A program made the translations under genes and the position numbers. A stretch of 64,000 bases of DNA from Pacificispira sp033344895 (GTDB taxonomy: Bacteria > Pseudomonadota > Alphaproteobacteria > UBA8366 > Aestuariispiraceae). Below, one piece after another: positions 45,475 to 55,193 of this stretch; the stretch's first letter is position 1, and the number at the start of each line of letters is the position of its first letter. The DNA lies in NCBI GenBank assembly GCA_965229685.1, contig OZ245920.1:1550001-1614000 (forward strand), written 5' to 3'. The notes beneath the pieces were generated by a model. The model was not told the origin of the DNA and ran no database searches. It worked only from the letters and a program-made list of their open reading frames with translations.

Positions 45475-48400
45475 TGGCGGATACCGGTCACAATCAGACA
45501 GGAAAGGTAGCTCACGTCGTCCGATACGCGATGGTACTGCTGCTCTGTACCGGGCTGGTGTCGGTCGGTGCTATCGCGGGGCTGATGTTCTGGGTCTTGG
45601 GGACATCCGGTGGCCTGTCGACCGCCGTTGCGGTCGTCGCACCAGAACTCAAGGATCGGTTCGACGTGACACTTTCCGTCGACACGGTCTCCGGGTCGCT
45701 GCTGGACGGGTTGCGGATCGAGCAGCTTCAGATCGAAGTACCGTCGACCGTGGGTATCGACGCGCGGGGCGTGGCGCTCGACTGGCGCCCCCTGTCCCTG
45801 TTCTCCGGAAACCTGGAAATCGTCCGGCTGTCGGGAGAAGCGCTTGATGTCAGCCTCTCAACCCAGATGGCCGGGACTGTCGATGAGGCGGAGGCGGGGG
45901 GAATCGAATTCGATCTTCCCGTCGCAATTTCTGTCGAGCAACTGGACTTTCCAATGATTCGTTTGGCGCTGGACGGTGAAGAGGCCTTCGAGGCAAGCGT
46001 CCTGGGTAAACTGGAAACCTTGTCGAACGGTCTGCCGAAAGGGGCGGTATCCTTGGAGGCGAGCCGCGCAGGCCTGTCCGTGGATCGACTGGACGCGTCG
46101 TTTTCATTTGCCGGAGATTTGAAACAGCCTGACCTGTCGATCGAGGTCATGTCAGAGATCGCACCGGATGGCCTTGTCGCGAAAACGGTAGGCCTGCCGA
46201 ATGAAATCAATAGTCCGGCCCGATTGGAAATCCAGGGCACCGGACCTGCGAGCCACTGGCGCGGGTCCATGTCGTTTCGAATGGATGATGTCGGAGTTCT
46301 GAACGGCGACATCGCGTTGTTGGACGTTCTGGCAGGGAATCCCGCCATCGACTTTTCCGGGACGCTTGCATTTCCGAGGCAGAACTTCCTGGACCTGTCG
46401 CCGCCTCTGCCGGGTGAGTTCGAGGTCTCTTTCTTCGCCCGACTTGAGCCCGATGATATCGTTGCAGTAGAGCGCATGACCCTCCGCAAGCCCGACCTTG
46501 CGGCTCTTGAAGCGGTTGGGACGGTCGATCTGGACGCCGAAACCGTCGACCTGAAACTGGCGGCTGATCTGACGCCCGCGTCCGGCGCTTTTCTGGATGA
46601 GAGTGTATCGGTCGCGGAGACGCTTGTGGACCTTCGGGTGTCCGGGAGCATGGAGAGGCCGGATGTCGAGGGCGTCGCGACCCTTCGGAACGTGGCGACC
46701 GAGTTCGGCAATGCGAAAACCATGTCCCTGACCTTCTCCGCGATTGAAGGGCAGGGGGACGGGATTGCCTTGTCTCTGGCGGTAGAGACGACGGGCTTTG
46801 CGTCCTCCGTACCGGGCCTTGTGGAGGCGGTCGGAACGACGCCCGGCATGACCGTGGATGCGTTGATGGCAGGCGATCTGGCACGCGCGAATGATATCCG
46901 CCTGCGCCTTCCGGCTTTGGGCGTCGATTTGGATACGTCCGCTGAACTTGAAGGCGACCGTGTCATCTTCCCGGTTGCGCAGGTTTCTGTGAAGGACTTG
47001 AACAGATTGAGGGCCCTTGTCGGGGAGCCTGTTTCCGGTGCTCTTTCTGTTGTCTTCTCGAATGCCATCCTGTCGCTGGACGGTACTCTCGAAGCCGCAT
47101 TCTCAATGGAAACCTCGCGGTTGGCCATCGGGCCGCCTGAACTGGAAGCCATGTTGGGGGGGAACCCGACAGGAACTGGCAGGCTGCGCTTTGGACCTGA
47201 GACCGGGTTGCAGATCACTGAACTGACTTTCGACACGGCCTGGGTTACCGTCATTGGGGAAGCATCCGTGGCGTCGACTTTCGATACGGTTGAGGCATCC
47301 ATTGAAGTCGAAATCGATGGCGCCAGCGTGCCGACACCGGACGAGATCGTCTTCGACAAGCGGCGCCTCGTCATGTCGGTCAATCTCGAAGGAAGCGTCT
47401 CCGCGCCTGCCGTCAAAGCCCGCATGAAGGGCATCGGGGGCACTGCCTATGGCGTTCCGTTCAAGAATGGTGAGGCCGCGGTGGCGCTTGCATGGGACGG
47501 TGCTGTACCGAAGATCGATGTGGCTGCGGGCTGGTCGGCATACGGTATCGGGTTCAATGCGGAAGCCGCTGCGTCGTTACAGCCGGAAATTCTGCGGCTT
47601 GACCGGCTCGCCTTGCTTGGAACGGGTTTTTCGGTCAACGGAAGCGCCGAGCTTCAGAACTACGAATTGCCCGTGCAGGGCCGGTTCGATCTGGTCCTGG
47701 ATAACCCCGCCGCTCTGGCCGCCGCATTCGGAGTCGATGTTGAATCGGCACGCATCCGATCAGAAGTTGTGGTGTCGAGATCCGACGACGGTCGTCAGAA
47801 CCTCACAATCAATGGCACCGCCGAAGACCTGGTCGCATCTGTCGATGGGCCTGAGAGCCGAATGACACTGTCCCGTCTGGCCTTCGAAGGCTCGGTAAGG
47901 GATGCATTGGCGGTTTCCGGTCTTGAGTTCCTCGCCAATATTTCCGGTCTTCGTACCGGGAACGCCGCCGTGGATGACATGCGCGTTACAGCGCGTGGGG
48001 CCCTTTCGAATTTCAACCTCGATCTCGCCGCGACCGGTGACCAGTCGGTTCTGTCGCCGGACGGGGCGCCCTCTCGGTTCGAGGCGGAGGCTTCCGCGCA
48101 AGTCATCGGGATCGATGATCCGAAAGGCCAGATCAGACTCGATGCCGCCCGCCTGGGGCTCGCCGGAACCGAAATCGCGCTGGTCGCGCCGGCTTCCATC
48201 TCGATTGAGGACGGCATGCCAGCGGATGTAATAGCTGATTTTTCGGCCTTGGGGGGCACGGTGGCATTCCGTGGTGAGACCGGTCCAGCTCGGGCCCGGA
48301 TCGGTCTCGACATCAGGAATCTGGAGGTCGGAACCCTGTCCGCCTTGATCGGCGTTCCGGAGATTTCGGGACGGCTCAATGCGCAGTTGACCGCGTTGCA

Positions 48401-49913
48401 GTCGGAATCCCAGCCTGCAACAGCAAAGGTTACCGCGCAACTGAATGACATTTCCGTCCCGGGATTGGAGACGCCGGACTCGCTCGCCCTGTCGATAGAC
48501 GGACAACTGTCCGGGGGACGCGTTTCCGTCGGCATGAACGCGGAAGGCCCGGGAATCGAAGCCTTCACCGTCAATGCCGGCCTGCCGGTTGAGCTCTCGC
48601 TTTTGGATCGTGCGCTGACATTGAGCGAGGACGCACCGCTGGACGGCAAGGTCGATGCCCGGATCAAGCTGGAAGCCCTGATGCCGTACCTTCCGTTGGC
48701 GGAGCATTCTGCTTCCGGGACGATGGTTGTCGCCGCAACCGCCTCCGGACCCGCGACGGCTCCAGAGATCGCTGGATCTGTATCCTTGCAAGGCATCCAG
48801 TACGAGCATCTCGAGTTCGGAACGGCCCTCCGGGATCTGGTCGGCCAGATCAACCTTGTCGGTCCGGCCATCGAGATCGCGAATCTCGAGGCGAGTGACC
48901 TCGAAGCGGGACGACTGGAGGTGCAAGGGCGAGTCTCCGTGCTTTCCCCGCTCGAGGCCTCGGAACTGTCTGTCACGGCCAGGAACTTCCAGTTCGTCAG
49001 GACCGATGCCATGACACTCGGCGCGGATACTTCCCTGCGCCTGTTCGGTGGTTCGGATCGATCGACGGCGGCGCTTGAAGGAGACCTGACGCTGACCCGC
49101 GGCGAAGTGAACCTGGCTGCGGCGCTTCCCCCCAGCATCCCAACGTTGGACGTCGAAACCCAATCGTCCTCGCCACAAGAGCCTGCCGCCCGGAAAGCGG
49201 AAACTGCTGTCCTGAACCTGGACATAAAGCTCCGTATTCCGGGGCAATTGTTCGTGCGGGGGCGCGGCGTCGATTCCGAATGGGCCGGCGACTTGCATGT
49301 TACCGGTGATGAAATCTCACCGCGTATCAATGGCGTCCTGACCGCGCGACGGGGGCGCTTCGACGTATTGGGAAGAACGTTTCAACTCCGTGACTCGGCG
49401 ATCCGTTTTTCTGGCGGCGATCCAATCGATCCGCTCCTGAACATTCGTGGCGTTGCGGAGACATCGGACAATCTGACGGTGATTGCACGTCTGACCGGAC
49501 CGGCGTCCAACCCGGAGATCATTCTTGAATCCGAACCTGTCATGCCGCGTGACGAGATCTTGAGCCGACTGTTGTTCGGCAAGTCCACCGGCCGGTTGAG
49601 TGCGCTGGAGGCGGCGCAGTTGGCGGTGTCCGCCGCAGAACTGTCCGGGGGGGGAGGAGGTCCCGATTTTCTGGGGGCCATTCGGCGTATTGTCGGGGTC
49701 GATGTCCTGCAAGTTGATGCGGGGGAATCGGGGCCTGCAGTCAGGGCGGGCCGGTATATCTCCGACGGCGTTTATGTCGGCGCCAAGCAGGGCACAGCAC
49801 CAGGATCAGGCAGCGTTGAAGTCGAAGTCGAGATCACACCGAACATTTCGGTGAACACGGAAAGCGGCACCACCGACAGCAACACAGGCGTTCAGTTCAA
49901 ATGGGATTATTGA
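45474..49913 (+). CDS. tamB: Translocation and assembly module protein TamB
   Basis: This 1,479-residue AsmA-like protein spans the periplasm. It has an N-terminal signal-anchor helix (about residues 18-42), a very long region of repeating beta-strand sequence (LDLxG-type) forming the lipid-conducting groove, and a C-terminal DUF490 domain (about 1100-1479) including the block RFDVLGRTFQLRDS and a final FKWDY strand. The ATG overlaps the tamA stop (TGATG), so TamA and TamB are made together. Length is within the family range. Confidence 0.93.
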   Translation: MADTGHNQTGKVAHVVRYAMVLLLCTGLVSVGAIAGLMFWVLGTSGGLSTAVAVVAPELKDRFDVTLSVDTVSGSLLDGLRIEQLQIEVPSTVGIDARGVALDWRPLSLFSGNLEIVRLSGEALDVSLSTQMAGTVDEAEAGGIEFDLPVAISVEQLDFPMIRLALDGEEAFEASVLGKLETLSNGLPKGAVSLEASRAGLSVDRLDASFSFAGDLKQPDLSIEVMSEIAPDGLVAKTVGLPNEINSPARLEIQGTGPASHWRGSMSFRMDDVGVLNGDIALLDVLAGNPAIDFSGTLAFPRQNFLDLSPPLPGEFEVSFFARLEPDDIVAVERMTLRKPDLAALEAVGTVDLDAETVDLKLAADLTPASGAFLDESVSVAETLVDLRVSGSMERPDVEGVATLRNVATEFGNAKTMSLTFSAIEGQGDGIALSLAVETTGFASSVPGLVEAVGTTPGMTVDALMAGDLARANDIRLRLPALGVDLDTSAELEGDRVIFPVAQVSVKDLNRLRALVGEPVSGALSVVFSNAILSLDGTLEAAFSMETSRLAIGPPELEAMLGGNPTGTGRLRFGPETGLQITELTFDTAWVTVIGEASVASTFDTVEASIEVEIDGASVPTPDEIVFDKRRLVMSVNLEGSVSAPAVKARMKGIGGTAYGVPFKNGEAAVALAWDGAVPKIDVAAGWSAYGIGFNAEAAASLQPEILRLDRLALLGTGFSVNGSAELQNYELPVQGRFDLVLDNPAALAAAFGVDVESARIRSEVVVSRSDDGRQNLTINGTAEDLVASVDGPESRMTLSRLAFEGSVRDALAVSGLEFLANISGLRTGNAAVDDMRVTARGALSNFNLDLAATGDQSVLSPDGAPSRFEAEASAQVIGIDDPKGQIRLDAARLGLAGTEIALVAPASISIEDGMPADVIADFSALGGTVAFRGETGPARARIGLDIRNLEVGTLSALIGVPEISGRLNAQLTALQSESQPATAKVTAQLNDISVPGLETPDSLALSIDGQLSGGRVSVGMNAEGPGIEAFTVNAGLPVELSLLDRALTLSEDAPLDGKVDARIKLEALMPYLPLAEHSASGTMVVAATASGPATAPEIAGSVSLQGIQYEHLEFGTALRDLVGQINLVGPAIEIANLEASDLEAGRLEVQGRVSVLSPLEASELSVTARNFQFVRTDAMTLGADTSLRLFGGSDRSTAALEGDLTLTRGEVNLAAALPPSIPTLDVETQSSSPQEPAARKAETAVLNLDIKLRIPGQLFVRGRGVDSEWAGDLHVTGDEISPRINGVLTARRGRFDVLGRTFQLRDSAIRFSGGDPIDPLLNIRGVAETSDNLTVIARLTGPASNPEIILESEPVMPRDEILSRLLFGKSTGRLSALEAAQLAVSAAELSGGGGGPDFLGAIRRIVGVDVLQVDAGESGPAVRAGRYISDGVYVGAKQGTAPGSGSVEVEVEITPNISVNTESGTTDSNTGVQFKWDY

Positions 49914-49919
49914 ATTCCG

Positions 49920-49958
49920 GATGCTCACGCTCTCGCCAGTAGGGCGAGTCTCAGCATC
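49920..49958. terminator. Bulged hairpin between tamB and the SRPBCC gene
   Basis: GATGCT (49920-49925) pairs with AGCATC (49953-49958), and an inner stem forms between CTCTCGCC and GGGCGAG. It sits between two convergent genes and could act in both directions, but no T run follows on either side. Confidence 0.3.
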
Positions 49959-49980
49959 TGCACGAGGGCGCCGGATCACA

Positions 49981-50514
49981 TCACCGTAGTTCAGAGGCGC
50001 GCTGACGAACGGCTTCGTTCACGCTTCTGTAACCCTGCTCGATGACATCGGGCGGCAGATCCAGGAATGGAATGATCACGCCGGAAAAGGTTTCATTCTG
50101 CTCCAGCAGCGTCCCGCCACCGGTGGTCGGCGTCAGCTTGAAGACGTGCATTCCTTCAAAGATGATGGGAATACCGCCACCCCAGACAAGTTGGCGGTTT
50201 GGTGACACCTGCTGAATCACGGCGTGCACGACAAGCGCTTTTCCGTCGGGCCGGACGACGTGAATGTCGATGGGTTCATTGGGGGCCAGGTCCCCCAGGA
50301 CCGCCGTGTGATAGGGGTTCCAGGCGCCGTACTCGTCGAACCGGGTCAGAATTTCCCAAACCGTCTCGGGTGGCGCGTCGATCTCAAGGCTGGTCTTGAT
50401 CTCGATATCCTTCACGGCGCAGGCCGCCACGACCATCGTTGCCGCCAGGAGGAGCAGCCATCGCAACCGAAAAATCGGTTTAGCCTTGATCCGTACCATG
50501 CGCTTTTGTGTCAT
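49981..50514 (-). CDS. SRPBCC-domain lipoprotein
   Basis: This 177-residue protein has a signal peptide with lipobox VVAAC (lipidated Cys32) followed by a START/Bet v1-like SRPBCC domain (ETVWEILTRFDEYGAWNPYH near its start, a hydrophobic ligand-binding fold). An exported lipidated SRPBCC protein is uncommon; the ligand is unknown. It starts two bases after the GST-like gene ends, so the pair is an operon. Confidence 0.75.
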   Translation of the reverse strand: MTQKRMVRIKAKPIFRLRWLLLLAATMVVAACAVKDIEIKTSLEIDAPPETVWEILTRFDEYGAWNPYHTAVLGDLAPNEPIDIHVVRPDGKALVVHAVIQQVSPNRQLVWGGGIPIIFEGMHVFKLTPTTGGGTLLEQNETFSGVIIPFLDLPPDVIEQGYRSVNEAVRQRASELR

Positions 50515-50516
50515 CG

Positions 50517-51293
50517 TTACCCCGTAAGTCTTTGATTTGCTGCCCGATGGAAGCTCTCATTGGCTACTTCATCCGAATGTTTGTGACGAGCGACATGCCC
50601 GAGATGACCAGCGATCAGCCCCAGAACGACGCGGTCGCGGTCATGCGCGGCGATTTCACAGTGACGTCCAGCGTCGCGAAACGATGCAAGGCTGCGCTCG
50701 ACCGCCGGCCGTGACCGGATTCTGTGAACCCATTCCTTTGCATGGGGGCAGGGGACTGACATCCCGTGGGCCGCGAGAACGGACGCGACCCAGGGAAACA
50801 CCAGCAAGTCGACAATCGAGAATGATCCCGTGAGATATGGCTGGTGGCAGGTGGCTTCGTCGATCCGTGAAACCGCCAGCAGGTTCTGTCGCCACATCTC
50901 TATCGAGGCGAACTCCAGTGTGCCCCCGTGGCTCAGGGCGCAGTCGATCCAATCCAGGCAGGGTTTGCGTTGCTCCCCCGGGACCTTGAGCATCCATTCG
51001 AGGAGGCCGCCGTGGCACCTGTTGCGATCAATCGACAGATGTGCGGCATGCTCCGCCAGATAGAGGCAGATCGGCTCCAGGTCCTCGAACTGGGTAAATC
51101 GCGCCGGGCCGTGCAGCACCCGGATTGCCGGCAGGGCGCCGACATGCCGGACGCTGCAATCGTGGGATCGTCGGAATGCTTGATCCCGATCCGGAAGGAC
51201 GATGCGATAGGCAACGCCGCTTTCTTCCAGAACGGCAAGCGCCTGCCAGCCTTCCACTGTTGGAGAAAACACGTAGTCGATCACCTGTACCAT
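50517..51293 (-). CDS. Glutathione S-transferase-like protein
   Basis: This 258-residue protein has an N-terminal thioredoxin-like fold (VIDYVFSPTVEGWQALAVLEESG; LPAIRVLHG as the cis-Pro region; FEDLEPICLYLAE as the glutathione gamma-Glu contact) and a helical C-terminal domain (TGSFSIVDLLVFPWV). This is a cytosolic GST layout, with an extra His/Arg-rich tail of about 40 residues. The substrate is unknown. ATG 51293 with GGGGAG nine bases upstream is preferred. It is divergent from the AraC/GlxA regulator with 92 bases between. Confidence 0.75.
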   Translation of the reverse strand: MVQVIDYVFSPTVEGWQALAVLEESGVAYRIVLPDRDQAFRRSHDCSVRHVGALPAIRVLHGPARFTQFEDLEPICLYLAEHAAHLSIDRNRCHGGLLEWMLKVPGEQRKPCLDWIDCALSHGGTLEFASIEMWRQNLLAVSRIDEATCHQPYLTGSFSIVDLLVFPWVASVLAAHGMSVPCPHAKEWVHRIRSRPAVERSLASFRDAGRHCEIAAHDRDRVVLGLIAGHLGHVARHKHSDEVANESFHRAANQRLTG

Positions 51294-51385
51294 GATTGCC
51301 ATCTCCCCACTTCCATTCACCCGAAGAAAGTTTCGGAAATCTGCATGTTGGCGGAAATGACAGTTTGCGCCATTATTCTGCCAAG

Positions 51386-52372
51386 ATGGCTGAGATGCGC
51401 ATTCTGATACTCGTCTATGACGGTTTCGAACTGTTGGACCTTGCAGGCCCCGCGTCGGTCTTCAACGGGGCCAACCTCGTGACCCAACAGTCGGTTTACC
51501 GCGTGGTTCCCGTGTCCCAACTCGGCGGGTCAGTGCGATCCATGAGCGGTGTCGAGATCATCAGTCTTCCTTTCGACCAGATTGAGGTTTCCGGGACAGA
51601 CACCGTGCTTGTGGTCGGCGCGGAGAAAAGCGTTGTGCCGCAGGCCCTGCAGGCGGCAGGCATGCTGGAATGGCTGCGGACCGCGTGTCCGTCGGCCAAA
51701 CGGTTCGGATCGGTCTGCACGGGTTCGTTTCTGCTGGCTGCGGCCGGTCTGCTGGACGGGCGGGAAGCAGCCACCCATTGGGAAGCCTGCGCCCAGTTTG
51801 CGGAAATGTTTCCGACCGTACGCGTGGACCCGCAGTCGATCTATGTCGAATCGGGAAAGGTATGGACATCGGCGGGAGTGACCGCCGGAATCGACATGAG
51901 TCTGGCAATGGTCGCGCGCGATCACGGTCTGCCGGTTCGGAACCGGATCGCGCGGCACCTTGTCATCCTGAGCCACCGGTCCGGCAATCAGGCCCAGTTC
52001 AGCAGCATTCTCGATGCGCAGAGCGCCGGTTGCGGACGATTCGATGATCTGATCGGCTGGTTGACGTCAAATTGCGGGAAGAAGCTGACCATTCGGGACA
52101 TGGCCGAATATTGCGGCATGTCGGAGCGATCCTTTTCACGGAAATTCCGAACCTCCACCGGCGTCTCGCCGGGCGTGTTCTTCGAGAGACTTCGGCTGGA
52201 CCAGTCGAAATCGCTGATGGAGCAGGGCAAGAGCGTGAAGGAAGCCGCAGCCGCGGTCGGCTACGGCTCGACTTCGGGTTTTCGGGCAGCCTTCGCGGCG
52301 AATTTCGGCATGTCCCCGGCGGATTACAGGCTACTCCACGGCAAGGACCGTGACCTTTCGCAAGCCGTCTGA
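51386..52372 (+). CDS. GlxA-type AraC-family transcriptional regulator
   Basis: This 328-residue regulator has an N-terminal DJ-1/PfpI-like domain (about 1-180; nucleophile-elbow Cys in GSVCTGSFLLAAAG) and a C-terminal AraC double HTH (about 225-320, with DMAEYCGMSERSFSRKF and the second helix pair AAAAVGYGSTSGFRAAF). Family members control amine, arginine or carnitine catabolism, but the ligand here is not evident. It most likely controls the divergent GST-SRPBCC pair across the shared 92-base gap. ATG 51386 is chosen; ATG 51395 is also possible. Confidence 0.85.
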   Translation: MAEMRILILVYDGFELLDLAGPASVFNGANLVTQQSVYRVVPVSQLGGSVRSMSGVEIISLPFDQIEVSGTDTVLVVGAEKSVVPQALQAAGMLEWLRTACPSAKRFGSVCTGSFLLAAAGLLDGREAATHWEACAQFAEMFPTVRVDPQSIYVESGKVWTSAGVTAGIDMSLAMVARDHGLPVRNRIARHLVILSHRSGNQAQFSSILDAQSAGCGRFDDLIGWLTSNCGKKLTIRDMAEYCGMSERSFSRKFRTSTGVSPGVFFERLRLDQSKSLMEQGKSVKEAAAAVGYGSTSGFRAAFAANFGMSPADYRLLHGKDRDLSQAV

Positions 52373-52417
52373 CGGGAGGGCGCCGAGACTATACGATCCG
52401 GGGCGCCGGCGTTGCGG

Positions 52418-53200
52418 TCAGGTTACCTTTTCGAAGAGGGCAACCATTTCCGCATGGAGTTCTGCCGTCGCTGCAGCGATGACGCGGCCATCCGAATGCA
52501 GGGTGAGAGGCGCCCCGGACCAGTCGGTGATGACACCGCCGGCGCCTTCGATGACGCCAACCAGGGGCAAATAGTCATAGGGCTGAAGGTTGCAATCCAC
52601 GACCGCGTCGACCCAGCCCGCGGCAAGCTGGGCATAGGGATAGCAATCGTTGGATGGCCGCAGGTAGCGCGCCTGGCTGGTCAGTTCCGAAACCAGCCGC
52701 GGATGCGTCGTGATCAGACTTGGCAGTTCGTTGCAGGAGACGAAGGCGGCGTTAAGGTTCTTCGTCGCGCGGCAGGAAATGATCTTGTCATTCATGACGG
52801 AATGACCGTTGACCGCCCCGGCAAAGTCTTCACCCAGGGCAGGCATGCCGATTGTGCCAACGATCGGACGTCCCTGATGCAGGAGCCCCAGAAGCGTTCC
52901 GAACAGGGGCATGCCGGAGATGAAGGACTTGGTTCCGTCGATCGGGTCCACGATCCAGACATACTCCGCATCGGTATTGTCCGACCCGAACTCCTCACCG
53001 ATCACCCCATGATCCGGAAATCGCCGTTTGATTTCCGCCCTCAGGGTTTTCTCCGTCTCCCGGTCGCCGACGGTGACGGGGCTCTCGTCGGCCTTGTCGC
53101 TGACCTGCAGCGCGGTTCGGAAATATCGCAGCGCCGGTTCTTTCGCGGCATGCAGAATCTCCAGACTGACATTCAGAAAGTCGTCACGGGAAAGAGACAT
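52418..53200 (-). CDS. Inositol-monophosphatase-family phosphatase (HisN-like)
   Basis: This 260-residue magnesium-dependent phosphatase has the family metal-site motifs GEEFG, VDPIDGTKSFI and QPYDYLPLVGVIEGAGG. The latter two resemble IMPase-type histidinol-phosphatases, but the location argues for another phosphomonoester. It starts seven bases after the DeoR gene, so both are transcribed together and probably serve the same pathway as the divergent betaine-transport operon. Substrates such as a phosphorylated choline derivative are inference only. Confidence 0.85.
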   Translation of the reverse strand: MSLSRDDFLNVSLEILHAAKEPALRYFRTALQVSDKADESPVTVGDRETEKTLRAEIKRRFPDHGVIGEEFGSDNTDAEYVWIVDPIDGTKSFISGMPLFGTLLGLLHQGRPIVGTIGMPALGEDFAGAVNGHSVMNDKIISCRATKNLNAAFVSCNELPSLITTHPRLVSELTSQARYLRPSNDCYPYAQLAAGWVDAVVDCNLQPYDYLPLVGVIEGAGGVITDWSGAPLTLHSDGRVIAAATAELHAEMVALFEKVT

Positions 53201-53207
53201 GTACCGG

Positions 53208-54002
53208 TTACTCCGACATATCGGGGGCAGGGACGTCGCTGGCGATTTCGACGGCGACATTTGCCTGTTTCAGGAAATCCTGCAGGTCGGCTGGCGGGGC
53301 GGCGTCGGTGATCAGCAGATCGACATCCTCCGGCGGCGCAATCCGGATCGGGGCCAGGCCCCCGAACTTGCTGGAATCGGCGGCGACCAGAACATGGTTC
53401 GACCGACGCATGATCTCCCGCGAAAACTCAGCCTCCTGCATGTCGAAAAGCATGAAGCCTGTCGTGGCGTCGATGGCGGCCGCGGACAGGATCGCGTGCT
53501 GGACATTGAACTGCCGGACGAAATTTATCGCCTCCCGGCCGAAGGCGCCCGCATCATGGGGCCGAAGCTCGCCCCCCGCCATGAACACGCGGTTGTTGTT
53601 CCGCGTCGCCAGGCTCTGGGCTACCGCAATGGAGTTAGTGACCACGAACAGGTCATGGTGATTGCGCAGGGCGCGCGCGACAAAGGCCGTGGTCGAGCCG
53701 ATATCCAGAATCAGCGAATCCCCGTTTCGGATTCGCGCAGCGACCGCCTCTGCCACCTGCCGTTTCGCATTCGGGTTGACGTTCATCCGCTGGCTGAAAG
53801 TCGGTTCCTGGACGGCTTCGGCCAGGTAGACCCCGCCATGAACCTTCCGGACGATGCCCTGTTCGGCCAGACTTCGGACATTACGGCGGATGGTTTCCTC
53901 GGACACGTCCAGCCGTCGGGCCAGATCCTGAATCCGACAGGAACCTAGGATTTTCAGTTCCTCGAGTATTTCCATTTCTCGGTGCGTTGAATGAACCGTC
54001 AA
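53208..54002 (-). CDS. DeoR/GlpR-family transcriptional repressor
   Basis: This 264-residue repressor has an N-terminal DeoR winged HTH (about 5-60; IQDLARRLDVSEETIRRNV) and a C-terminal sugar-phosphate-sensor domain (DSLILDIGSTTAFVARAL as phosphate-binding loop, DMQEAEFSREI, and ADSSKFG near the end). DeoR proteins usually respond to phosphorylated small molecules. The TTG start at 54002 gives the standard N-terminus and has GGAG eight bases upstream. It is divergent from the ABC-transporter operon, next to a perfect inverted repeat. Confidence 0.9.
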   Translation of the reverse strand: MTVHSTHREMEILEELKILGSCRIQDLARRLDVSEETIRRNVRSLAEQGIVRKVHGGVYLAEAVQEPTFSQRMNVNPNAKRQVAEAVAARIRNGDSLILDIGSTTAFVARALRNHHDLFVVTNSIAVAQSLATRNNNRVFMAGGELRPHDAGAFGREAINFVRQFNVQHAILSAAAIDATTGFMLFDMQEAEFSREIMRRSNHVLVAADSSKFGGLAPIRIAPPEDVDLLITDAAPPADLQDFLKQANVAVEIASDVPAPDMSE

Positions 54003-54096
54003 GGGGCGTTCTCCGAAGTTTCAGGATTTCCTGACGCTGCCTTAGGGCGGCCGGAATATCCGGAACACGATCCTGATTAGCAATATCGAACCACAA

Positions 54097-54151
54097 AAAC
54101 ACACAAAAAGTCACATCGTTTGTTGACATTTGTGTGTTTCTCTCAAAAAAT
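54097..54151 (+). promoter_or_regulatory. Inverted repeat and promoter before the betaine-transport operon
   Basis: AAACACACAAA (54097-54107) and TTTGTGTGTTT (54129-54139) form a perfect 11-bp inverted repeat with a 21-base spacer, so the arm centres are 32 bases (about three helical turns) apart. The arms overlap a promoter-like pair, TTGACA (54123-54128) and AAAAAT (54146-54151), with 17-base spacing. This is a strong candidate operator for the adjacent DeoR repressor. Confidence 0.6.
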
Positions 54152-54239
54152 TCCCGCCTGTAACGCATAACAATGATGGTCCATCGTTGCCGATAGTCGG
54201 CGGCCATGGCTTGAACCGACGGAACAGGAACTGGGATCA

Positions 54240-55193
54240 ATGAAAAGAAGCAGACTACTGGGGACGGCCTTTGCGGTCGTCGCAAGCATCGGTCTAGCGA
54301 CCGCTGCGCAGGCCGAAGTGGAGTCCAAGGACCCGATCAAGCTCACCCTGCATGACTGGACGGGTCAGCTGGTCACGACGAAGATCATGGGGTCCGTTCT
54401 CCAGAATGCCGGCTACAATGTCGAGTATGTCCAGGCGGACTACATCGCGCAGTTTGCGGGTCTGAAGACCGGCGACCTTCATGTCGCGATGGAAATGTGG
54501 GAAACCACAGGCCGCGAGGCGATGGATGAGGCCACGGCCACGGGCAAGGTGGAAAATCTTGGCGAGACCGGCATGCTGGCGGTCGAGGAGTGGTGGTATC
54601 CCTCCTACATGAAGGAACTCTGCCCCGGCCTGCCAAACTGGGAGGCCCTGAACGATTGTGCGGAGGTCTTCTCAACGCCTGAAACGGCGCCGATGGGCCG
54701 CTATCTGGGCGCGCCGGTGACCTGGGGCGGGTTCGACGATGAACGTGTCGAGGCGCTGGAACTGGATTATGAAGTCGTCCACGCGGGAACCGATGCGGCG
54801 CTGTTTGCCGAACTGGAATCCGCCTATCAGCGCAAGGCGCCGATCCTGCTTTGGGTCTATGCGCCGCACTGGGCGCAGATCAAGTATGAGGGCGAGTGGA
54901 TCGAGTTCCCGGAATACACGGCCGAGTGTTACAATGACCCGTCCTGGGGCAGCAACGAGGACATGGCCTATGACTGCGGCAAGCCGCGCGGCCCGATCTG
55001 GAAAGTTGCCTGGGCCGGCGTGAAGGACAAGTGGCCGGGCGCCCATGCTGCAATCAAGAACTTCACGATCTCCAATGACGAGATGGCGGGCATGATCGCC
55101 CAGATCGACCTGGAAGGGCGTGACCTGGACGCGGTCGTTGCCGATTGGGTCAAGGCCAATGAAGCGACTTGGAAGGGTTGGATCGGCCAGTAA
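54240..55193 (+). CDS. Glycine-betaine-type ABC transporter substrate-binding protein
   Basis: This 317-residue periplasmic binding protein of the OpuAC/ProX family has a signal peptide (cleavage after AQA, about residue 25) and a mature domain beginning with IKLTLHDWTGQLV. It has many Trp and Tyr residues (MEMWETTG, EEWWYPSY, GPIWKVAWAG) of the kind that form aromatic boxes around quaternary ammonium groups. The true ligand may be glycine betaine, choline or a relative. It is the first gene of the operon, downstream of the inverted repeat. Confidence 0.88.
   Translation: MKRSRLLGTAFAVVASIGLATAAQAEVESKDPIKLTLHDWTGQLVTTKIMGSVLQNAGYNVEYVQADYIAQFAGLKTGDLHVAMEMWETTGREAMDEATATGKVENLGETGMLAVEEWWYPSYMKELCPGLPNWEALNDCAEVFSTPETAPMGRYLGAPVTWGGFDDERVEALELDYEVVHAGTDAALFAELESAYQRKAPILLWVYAPHWAQIKYEGEWIEFPEYTAECYNDPSWGSNEDMAYDCGKPRGPIWKVAWAGVKDKWPGAHAAIKNFTISNDEMAGMIAQIDLEGRDLDAVVADWVKANEATWKGWIGQ

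Noticed and set aside
50537..51407. Plus-strand frames (50537-50833 and 50928-51407) opposite the GST-like gene
   Set aside because: The minus-strand protein has a GST layout and a ribosome site; the plus-strand products do not resemble any family.
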